Shown: positions 57,812 through 64,000 of the stretch, one piece after another
How the letters are laid out: each line of letters starts with the position of its first letter
Position numbering within the stretch: the first letter of the stretch is position 1
Source of the DNA: Deltaproteobacteria bacterium YD0425bin51
Lineage (GTDB): Bacteria > Desulfobacterota > Desulfobacteria > Desulfobacterales > YD0425bin51
Length of the DNA stretch: 64,000 nucleotides
Assembly (NCBI GenBank): GCA_002753225.1
Contig: PDZS01000007.1
Location: forward strand, 84,766-148,765
Direction of reading: 5' to 3'
Notes under the pieces: model-generated
Seen by the model: only the letters and a program-made list of their open reading frames with translations
Told to the model about the DNA's origin: nothing
Database searches by the model: none
Translations under genes and position numbers: made by a program

Positions 57812-58867
57812 TTATTTCTTTTTTCTATTTTCTGGTCTTAAACTTCTGACGGCAGCTCCAGCTTTCCACATTTCAGAGTTCTTAATACTGTCTAATTCTA
57901 TCTTAAGCTTTTCCCTGTAATCAGGAGCGCTGTTTACTTCTATTACTCTTTTTGTTTCTTTTCCTGATTTCACGCTTTCATATAAATCTTCAAAAACAGG
58001 AAGTACTGCATCTCTAAATTTAGGTAACCAATCTAGTGCTCCTCTTTGAGCTGTTGTGCTGCAATTAGCATACATCCAGTCCATACCATTTTCAGAAACT
58101 AGACGTATAAGACTTTGTGTTAATTCTTCTACTGTTTCATTAAAAGCTTCACTTGGGGTATGTCCATATTTCCTTAATGTATTATATTGAGCTTCCATAA
58201 CTCCAGCAAGACATCCCATTAAAACTCCGCGTTCCCCTGTAAGATCGCTGTAAACTTCATTTTCAAATGTAGTTGAGAAAAGATAACCAGAACCAATAGC
58301 GATACCTAAAGCCAAAGTTCTTTCTTTTGCTCTTCCTGTATAATCTTGAAAAACTGCAAAACTTGAATTTATACCGCTTCCAGCAAGAAAATTGGTTCTA
58401 ACAGTTCGTCCTGAACCTTTAGGAGCTACTAATATAACATCAACATTTTTTGGAGGTATGATTTTTGTCTGCTCCTTATAGACTATAGAAAAACCATGGG
58501 AAAAATAAAGAGCATCACCTTCGTTTAGACAATCTTTTAATTTGCTCCACATTGCCACCTGACCAGCATCTGATAATAGATATTGAATGATTGTTCCTTT
58601 TTTTGCAGCTTCTTCAAGTGGTAAAAGAGTTTTACCAGGTATAAAACCGTCAGATATAGCCTTGTCATATGATTGAGTTCCGCTGCGCTGACCTACAATG
58701 ACATTGAAGCCATTATCTTTCATATTTAAAGCTTGTCCAGGACCTTGAACTCCATATCCGATTATTGCAATTGTTTCATTTTGAAGAACTTTTTTTGCTT
58801 TTTCCAATGTAAATTCTTCTGATGTAATAACTTCTTCCATTACTCCGCCAAAATCGATTTGTGCCAT
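57812..58867 (-). CDS. ilvC: Ketol-acid reductoisomerase
   Basis: IAIIGYGVQGPGQALNMKDNGFNVIVGQR, VDVILVAPKGSGRTVRTNFLAGSGINSSFAVFQD, SDLTGERGVLMGCLAGVMEAQYN. Confidence 0.95.
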   Translation of the reverse strand: MAQIDFGGVMEEVITSEEFTLEKAKKVLQNETIAIIGYGVQGPGQALNMKDNGFNVIVGQRSGTQSYDKAISDGFIPGKTLLPLEEAAKKGTIIQYLLSDAGQVAMWSKLKDCLNEGDALYFSHGFSIVYKEQTKIIPPKNVDVILVAPKGSGRTVRTNFLAGSGINSSFAVFQDYTGRAKERTLALGIAIGSGYLFSTTFENEVYSDLTGERGVLMGCLAGVMEAQYNTLRKYGHTPSEAFNETVEELTQSLIRLVSENGMDWMYANCSTTAQRGALDWLPKFRDAVLPVFEDLYESVKSGKETKRVIEVNSAPDYREKLKIELDSIKNSEMWKAGAAVRSLRPENRKKK

Positions 58868-58882
58868 AATACATTTTCTCCT

Positions 58883-59371
58883 TTACTTAGATTCTCTGAA
58901 CATGCCAATTGTGCCTGTTCTAGCTATTTCTTTAATTCCTATTGGTTTTAGAAGATTAAGAATTGCGTTCATCTTCTCTTCATTACCTGTAAACTCAATT
59001 ACATAATGCTCTTGCCCTACATCTAAAACTTTTCCTTTAAATATTTCAACGACTCGCAGGATTTCCCCACGATATTTTGATGATGCATGAACTTTAATAA
59101 GCGCTAGTTCTCTTTGAACTGATGGTGTTTCTGTCATTTCATGCACTTTTATTACATTAATTAATTTATGAAGCTGTTTTTCAATTTGTTCAATAATTTG
59201 CTGATTTGCTTTTGTTGTAATTGTAATTCTAGAGACTTGTGGATCCATTGTTGCAGCAACACATAAACTTTCAATATTAAATCCTCTGCCGCTGAAAAGT
59301 CCTGAAATTCTAGATAAAACACCAGGTTGGTTATCAACTAAAAGCGATAAAACATGTTTTTTTTCTGTCAT
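58883..59371 (-). CDS. ilvH: Acetolactate synthase small (regulatory) subunit
   Basis: HVLSLLVDNQPGVLSRISGLFSGRGFNIESLCVAATMDPQVSRITI..., ELALIKV. Confidence 0.96.
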   Translation of the reverse strand: MTEKKHVLSLLVDNQPGVLSRISGLFSGRGFNIESLCVAATMDPQVSRITITTKANQQIIEQIEKQLHKLINVIKVHEMTETPSVQRELALIKVHASSKYRGEILRVVEIFKGKVLDVGQEHYVIEFTGNEEKMNAILNLLKPIGIKEIARTGTIGMFRESK

Positions 59372-59407
59372 GACATATATCTCCCTTTTTTCTATTTAAA
59401 ACAAAGA

Positions 59408-59809
59408 TCAAAGACCATTATCTATTAAGTTAGAAATGGTAGAAATAAAATCATTAACTTCATTGATCCAAGGTGCTATTGTAGCCTCGTCAAAAATAAC
59501 AAAATCTATATAGTCACCTTCTTGCCTTGCTTCGAATAGATTTTTAAATAACTCACCTTTTTTTTTATTCACTTTTCCTGTTTTTATAAAATGCTGATTA
59601 AAAAGCGCTTTGATTCCACTATGTTTTTTAGCAGAAAGCTTATTTTTAGCCAATAAAGCTATTACTGAATAAAAACAAGCGTAGTACAAGCGATTTGCGC
59701 ATGCATTCCAATGTTTTTCACGCTGCATCAAAATAGCTTCATTAAATGTTTCTTTAGCTCGCATAAGCCTATACTGAACTAAATCATTCAAAGCATTATC
59801 ATCTATCAC
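59408..59809 (-). CDS. HEPN-domain protein (UPF0332-like)
   Basis: AKETFNEAILMQREKHWNACANRLYYACFYSVIALLAKNKLSAKKHSGIKALFNQHFIKTGKVNKK...LFEARQEGDYIDF. Confidence 0.88.
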   Translation of the reverse strand: MIDDNALNDLVQYRLMRAKETFNEAILMQREKHWNACANRLYYACFYSVIALLAKNKLSAKKHSGIKALFNQHFIKTGKVNKKKGELFKNLFEARQEGDYIDFVIFDEATIAPWINEVNDFISTISNLIDNGL

Positions 59810-60153
59810 AAAATGATTCCTTCTTCATCTACTTCTTTTTTAAAAGGTAGCACAGCGTATTTAGGTGAATTCCATTCTTTTTTATTTCTAATTATACTGC
59901 TTAAATCTTGACCAGTTTCTAATTCTAAATCATACAAAGAGCTTTTTATAGCAGTAAGTAAGCTTTGAGTTATTGAGTTATCCGAGAGTATCAAAAAATC
60001 CCAATCTGAGTGAGAGGTTGATTCTCCTCTAGCACGAGAACCGTAAAAAATAATCTCTGCATTAGGCATTAAAGCGTGAATCCTTTTTTTGACTTGCTTT
60101 AGAATTGTAGCGTTTTCTCGTGTTTTTTTTTCCCAGTTATGATAATTTCTCAT
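59806..60153 (-). CDS. MNT-type minimal nucleotidyltransferase
   Basis: AEIIFYGSRARGESTSHSDWDFLILSD (GSxxRG...SDxD motif); stop/start overlap ATGA with HEPN gene. Confidence 0.9.
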   Translation of the reverse strand: MRNYHNWEKKTRENATILKQVKKRIHALMPNAEIIFYGSRARGESTSHSDWDFLILSDNSITQSLLTAIKSSLYDLELETGQDLSSIIRNKKEWNSPKYAVLPFKKEVDEEGIIL

Positions 60154-60164
60154 ATATCTATTTT

Positions 60165-61859
60165 TTAAACTAAAAGCATTTCAGTAATAGGAGCGCCTGC
60201 AGGAACCATTGGATAAACGCATTCTTCAGGCTCAACTATAAATTCCATTATAACAGTATTATCAATTGATAGCCCTTTTTTTAAAACATCATCAACTTCT
60301 TCAGGTTTTCTTGCTCTAAGTCCAACTGCCCCATAAGCTTCAGCAAGCTTAATAAAATCAGGCATATGTTCAAATTTTGTAAAAGAATATCGTCTTTGAT
60401 AAAATAATTGCTGCCATTGTCTAACCATACCAAGATGACCATTATTCAATATTACAATTTTCACAGGAAGTTTATATTGAACAGCAGTTGCCATTTCTTG
60501 AATATTCATTTGAATACTTCCATCCCCAGCAATATCGACTACTGTTTTTTGAGGGCAGGCAACTTGTGCTCCAATTGCTGCTGGAAGACCAAATCCCATA
60601 CATCCTAAGCCTCCTGAAGTTATAAAATGGCTAGGCTTGTCAAAGAGATAAAACTGAGCTGCCCACATTTGGTTTTGGCCAACTTCTGTTGTTATAATTG
60701 CCTCACCTTTTGTTAGTTCATAAAGTTTTTCAACAACATATTGGGGTTTTATACAACTTTCATTTTGGCAATAAGCAATAGGTGTTGTGCTTTTCCATTC
60801 AGCAATCTTATCTAACCAATCTTTCCTATTTTCAGAAATTTTATCTAAATTTTCTTTTTCAAGAAGGTTATTTAATTGTTGTAGCGTTACCTTGCAATCC
60901 CCAACAACAGGAATACTAACTGGAATATTTTTTCTGATAGAAGTTGGATCAATGTCTATATGAACAATCTTTGCCTGAGCTGCAAATAAATCTGTTTTGC
61001 CTGTAACTCTGTCATCAAATCTAACTCCTATTGCAATTAAAAGATCACACCCTGAGGTTGACATATTTGCTCTATATGTTCCATGCATACCAATCATTCC
61101 TAAAGAAAGTTTGTCAGTACCAGGAAATGCACCAAGTCCCATAAGAGATGTAGTAACAGGAGATTCTATTTTGTGTGCAAGTTTACAGAGTTCTTGAGAT
61201 GCTTTTGATAGAATTATACCTCCTCCTGCAAAAATAACAGGTTTTTTTGATTCTTTTATTAAATCAACAACTTTATAAAGTTGTTTAATATTTGGGTTGT
61301 ATGTCGGGTTATATGATCTTAATTTGATTTCACCAGGATCTTTGTATAAGGTCATACTCCTTGCAACATCCTTTGGAATATCAACTAAAACAGGTCCTGG
61401 TCTGCCTGACCTTGCAATATAAAAAGCCTCTTTTATAGTTCTTGCCAAATCTTCTATGCTTTTTACTAGATAATTGTGCTTTGTGCATGGTCTTGTAATT
61501 CCAACAATATCTACTTCTTGAAAAGCATCATTTCCAATTAAAGGTGTTGGTACTTGACCTGTAAGGATTACAATGGGTATTGAATCCATGTAAGCTGATG
61601 CAATTCCAGTAACTGTATTTGTAGCTCCAGGTCCTGATGTAACTAGACATACGCCTACTTTTCCAGAAGCTCTTGCATAACCATCTGCTGCATGAACAGC
61701 CCCTTGTTCGTGTCTAACCAATATATGGTTAATATCGCTTCCAGTTCTAGTTAGTTCATCATAGATATCAAGAACAGCTCCTCCTGGATATCCAAATATA
61801 GTATCAACACCTTCTTCTTTTAAAACTTTCATCAATATTTGAGTACCTGAAAGTTTCAT
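60165..61859 (-). CDS. ilvB: Acetolactate synthase large subunit
   Basis: MKLSGTQILMKVLKEEGVDTIFGYPGGAVLDIYDEL...HVRHEQGAVHAADGYARASGKVGVCLVTSGPGATN, GDGSIQMNIQEMATA. Start 61859 preferred (aaaggaaaggtgtgt) over 61949, which would overlap ilvD. Confidence 0.95.
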   Translation of the reverse strand: MKLSGTQILMKVLKEEGVDTIFGYPGGAVLDIYDELTRTGSDINHILVRHEQGAVHAADGYARASGKVGVCLVTSGPGATNTVTGIASAYMDSIPIVILTGQVPTPLIGNDAFQEVDIVGITRPCTKHNYLVKSIEDLARTIKEAFYIARSGRPGPVLVDIPKDVARSMTLYKDPGEIKLRSYNPTYNPNIKQLYKVVDLIKESKKPVIFAGGGIILSKASQELCKLAHKIESPVTTSLMGLGAFPGTDKLSLGMIGMHGTYRANMSTSGCDLLIAIGVRFDDRVTGKTDLFAAQAKIVHIDIDPTSIRKNIPVSIPVVGDCKVTLQQLNNLLEKENLDKISENRKDWLDKIAEWKSTTPIAYCQNESCIKPQYVVEKLYELTKGEAIITTEVGQNQMWAAQFYLFDKPSHFITSGGLGCMGFGLPAAIGAQVACPQKTVVDIAGDGSIQMNIQEMATAVQYKLPVKIVILNNGHLGMVRQWQQLFYQRRYSFTKFEHMPDFIKLAEAYGAVGLRARKPEEVDDVLKKGLSIDNTVIMEFIVEPEECVYPMVPAGAPITEMLLV

Positions 61860-61881
61860 AATACACACCTTTCCTTTAAGA

Positions 61882-63549
61882 TTAAGTTTTAAAAACAGCG
61901 CCTTTGCTTGCTGATGAAACCATTTTAGCGTATCTTGCCATATACCCATGAGTTATTTTGGGTTCTGGCGCTGTCCAGTTTAAAAGACGCTCCTTAATTT
62001 CTTCATCAGATATTTTTAGGTTTATTTTTTTATTGCTAATATCAATAGAAATAATATCCCCTTCTTGAATTATAGCAATTATGCCTCCCTGCATTGCTTC
62101 AGGGGAAACATGACCAATGGCAGCTCCTCTTGTTCCTCCAGAGAATCTTCCGTCAGTAATTAATGCAACATTTGCATCTAGTTTCATTCCACAGATAGCA
62201 GAAGTAGGAGTGAGCATTTCTCGCATTCCTGGTCCACCCATAGGTCCTTCATAACGGATAACAATTACATCTCCTTTATTTATCTTATTTCCCATAATAG
62301 CAGCAGTTGCTTCTTCCTCTGAATCAAATACTCTTGCAGGTCCTTCATGTGTAAGCATTTCTTCAACTACTGCACTTTGTTTAACAACACATCCATCAGG
62401 AGCTATGTTTCCAAAAAGGACAGCTAAACCACCTTCAGCATGATAAGCGTTATTTATAGGACGAATGACATCCAAATCCAAAATCTTAACGCCTTTTATA
62501 TTTTCACCAACAGTTTTTCCTGTAACTGTTATACATCCAATATTTATACTCCCTATGTTGTTTAACTGTGAAATTAATGCAGCTACTCCTCCAGCGTGAT
62601 TTAAATCTTCTAAATGATATTTACCGCCAGGACTTAAACTGCAAAGGTGAGGAGTTTTTTTGCTTATTTCATTAATTAAGTTAAGCTCAAAAGGTACTTC
62701 GCATTCTTTAGCAATAGCTGTTAAATGAAGAACAGTGTTTGTAGAGCATCCGAGAGCCATATCAACTGTCAGGGCATTTTTAAAAGCCTGCTCAGTCATT
62801 ATCATTTTAGGAGTTATTTCTTTTTCCAGTAATCTTACGATTTGTATTCCTGCTTCTTTGGCAAGTCTTATTCTAGCTGCCATTACAGCAGGAATAGTTC
62901 CATTTCCTGGGAGTGCCATTCCTATTGCTTCTGTTAAACAATTCATAGAATTTGCTGTAAACATTCCGGCACAAGATCCACAAGTTGGGCATGCTGCATC
63001 TTCAATTAAACAAAGTTCTTCTTCAGTTATTTTTTGTGAAACAACAGCTCCTACTGCTTCAAAAACTGATATTAAATCAATTTTTTCATTTTTATGAGGA
63101 TGTTTTCCAGTAAGCATTGGACCGCCACTTATAAAAATAGTTGGAATATTTAATCTTGCTGCTGCCATAAGCATTCCAGGAACTATTTTGTCGCAATTTG
63201 GAACCATGACTAAGGCATCAAAAGCATGAGCTGTTGCCATGACTTCAATTGAATCTGCTATAAGTTCTCTACTTGCTAGAGAATATTTCATACCAACATG
63301 ATTCATAGCAATACCATCGCAAACACCTATTGTTCCAAATTCAATTGGAGTACCTCCTCCCATATATATCCCAGCTTTAACAGCTTCTACTATTTTGTTT
63401 AAATGGATATGTCCAGGTATAATTGTGTTTGCAGAATTAGCAATACCAATTAAAGGCATTGACAATTCTTTGTCAGTATAGCCCATTGATTTAAATAAAG
63501 AACGATGAGGCGCTCTTTGGATACCTTTTTTAACAATATCACTTTTCAT
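61882..63549 (-). CDS. ilvD: Dihydroxy-acid dehydratase
   Basis: [87 protein letters not shown]. Confidence 0.96.
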   Translation of the reverse strand: MKSDIVKKGIQRAPHRSLFKSMGYTDKELSMPLIGIANSANTIIPGHIHLNKIVEAVKAGIYMGGGTPIEFGTIGVCDGIAMNHVGMKYSLASRELIADSIEVMATAHAFDALVMVPNCDKIVPGMLMAAARLNIPTIFISGGPMLTGKHPHKNEKIDLISVFEAVGAVVSQKITEEELCLIEDAACPTCGSCAGMFTANSMNCLTEAIGMALPGNGTIPAVMAARIRLAKEAGIQIVRLLEKEITPKMIMTEQAFKNALTVDMALGCSTNTVLHLTAIAKECEVPFELNLINEISKKTPHLCSLSPGGKYHLEDLNHAGGVAALISQLNNIGSINIGCITVTGKTVGENIKGVKILDLDVIRPINNAYHAEGGLAVLFGNIAPDGCVVKQSAVVEEMLTHEGPARVFDSEEEATAAIMGNKINKGDVIVIRYEGPMGGPGMREMLTPTSAICGMKLDANVALITDGRFSGGTRGAAIGHVSPEAMQGGIIAIIQEGDIISIDISNKKINLKISDEEIKERLLNWTAPEPKITHGYMARYAKMVSSASKGAVFKT

Positions 63550-63569
63550 TTTAGGCTCCTTTAAAACTA

Positions 63570-63610
63570 AAAAACCGTTATCAGTAAATTGGAACTGATA
63601 ACGGTTTTTA
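63570..63610 (-). terminator. Intrinsic terminator of the ilv attenuator
   Basis: Minus strand AAAAACCGTTATCAGT-tccaattt-ACTGATAACGGTTTTTTAG. Confidence 0.92.
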
Positions 63611-63647
63611 TAAAGTTTTATTTTTTGAATTTTTAAGCCATTATCAA
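63595..63647 (-). promoter_or_regulatory. Alternative antiterminator pairing of the ilv attenuator
   Basis: Minus strand UUGAUAAUGG (63647-63638, includes the leader stop codon) can pair over 10 bp (two G-U wobbles) with CCGUUAUCAG (63604-63595), the 5' arm of the terminator. Confidence 0.7.
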
Positions 63648-63724
63648 CCCCATCCCTCGTAGCTGTATAGGTTTACTACGAGGCATATAATTAGTAGAAT
63701 TAGGTTGACATTGACTTTTATCAT
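63644..63724 (-). CDS. Branched-chain amino acid leader peptide [26 protein letters not shown]
   Basis: ATG at 63722-63724 after aaggtg; 13 of 26 residues are Ile/Leu/Val, just upstream of the terminator and ilvD. Too short for the supplied ORF track. Confidence 0.88.
   Translation of the reverse strand: MIKVNVNLILLIICLVVNLYSYEGWG
63655..63683 (-). promoter_or_regulatory. Putative 1:2 pause hairpin in the leader
   Basis: CCTCGTAG (63683-63676) / CTACGAGG (63662-63655), perfect 8-bp inverted repeat overlapping the Leu-Val-Val codons. Confidence 0.7.
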
Positions 63725-63759
63725 TAATTTCACCTTAAAGATTTAACATAATTAAGGTC

Positions 63760-63788
63760 ATATTAAACATGAGCAAAAATATTGTCAA
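63760..63788 (-). promoter_or_regulatory. Sigma70-type promoter of the ilv operon
   Basis: Minus strand TTGACA (63783-63788) - 17 nt - TAATAT (63760-63765); ~30 nt before the leader start codon. Confidence 0.82.
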
Positions 63789-63801
63789 CAAATTTTTTAG
63801 T

Positions 63802-63870
63802 TTAACATCCTGCCTGAGTAGGATCTGTATCGCAATCTTGGCCAGCCTTTAATCTTGTTTTAATTTTCAT
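63802..63870 (-). CDS. Tiny Cys-containing peptide, RiPP-precursor-like: MKIKTRLKAGQDCDTDPTQAGC
   Basis: ATG at 63868-63870 with gaggaag upstream; 22 codons, TAA stop; paralogous C-terminus in the next ORF upstream supports it being real. Confidence 0.65.
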   Translation of the reverse strand: MKIKTRLKAGQDCDTDPTQAGC

Positions 63871-63958
63871 TTAATTTCACTTCCTCACTTTTTAAGTTTT
63901 CCGTTTAGATTTAATTTGTCATTGCACCACTTTTAAACTATGAAGGATTCCAAATAAA

Positions 63959-64000
63959 TTAACATCCAGGGTCCCCAGGGTTTGTAGTACAATCTTGGCC
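63959..64000 (-). CDS. Second tiny peptide (5' end outside the window): ...GQDCTTNPGDPGC
   Basis: GGC CAA GAT TGT ACT ACA AAC CCT GGG GAC CCT GGA TGT TAA aligns codon for codon with the end of the 63802-63870 ORF. Confidence 0.62.
   Translation of the reverse strand, partial: GQDCTTNPGDPGC

Noticed and set aside
1-64000. tRNA, rRNA, transposase, integrase and CRISPR arrays
   Set aside because: None recognised by eye on either strand; a tRNAscan/Infernal/CRISPR search would be needed to exclude them formally.

Overview
AT-rich, mostly chromosomal-type window, probably from a deltaproteobacterium / Desulfobacterota relative (inference from gene content only). From left to right it contains: (1) a signalling block of YfiR-like protein, sensor kinases, response regulators, CsgG-like lipoprotein and outer-membrane protein; (2) a large acetyl-CoA hydrolase/transferase-family protein; (3) housekeeping genes (secA, M23 peptidase, folD, argC, pyk, holA, lgt, lspA); (4) a Cus/Czc-type RND metal-efflux operon; (5) a 2219-aa Ser/Thr kinase-ATPase-GAF-PAS-histidine kinase-REC-HPt fusion; (6) a four-gene operon of DUF11-repeat secreted proteins ending in a 1981-aa protein with a probable beta-barrel; (7) ferredoxin, M28 peptidase, FAD oxidoreductase and cpYpsA genes; (8) a MoxR/VWA pair; (9) a branched-chain amino-acid operon (ilvD-ilvB-[MNT-HEPN]-ilvH-ilvC-cimA-leuA). 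Items missing from the ORF track that I read directly: an edge-truncated histidine kinase at 1..1627 (-); a canonical attenuator in front of ilvD (leader peptide [26 protein letters not shown], terminator, alternative antiterminator, and a TTGACA-17-TAATAT promoter); and, at the right edge, two tandem paralogous tiny Cys-containing peptide genes (MKIKTRLKAGQDCDTDPTQAGC and ...GQDCTTNPGDPGC), which are the best candidate for an undescribed system. No rRNA, tRNA, CRISPR array or transposase was recognised.
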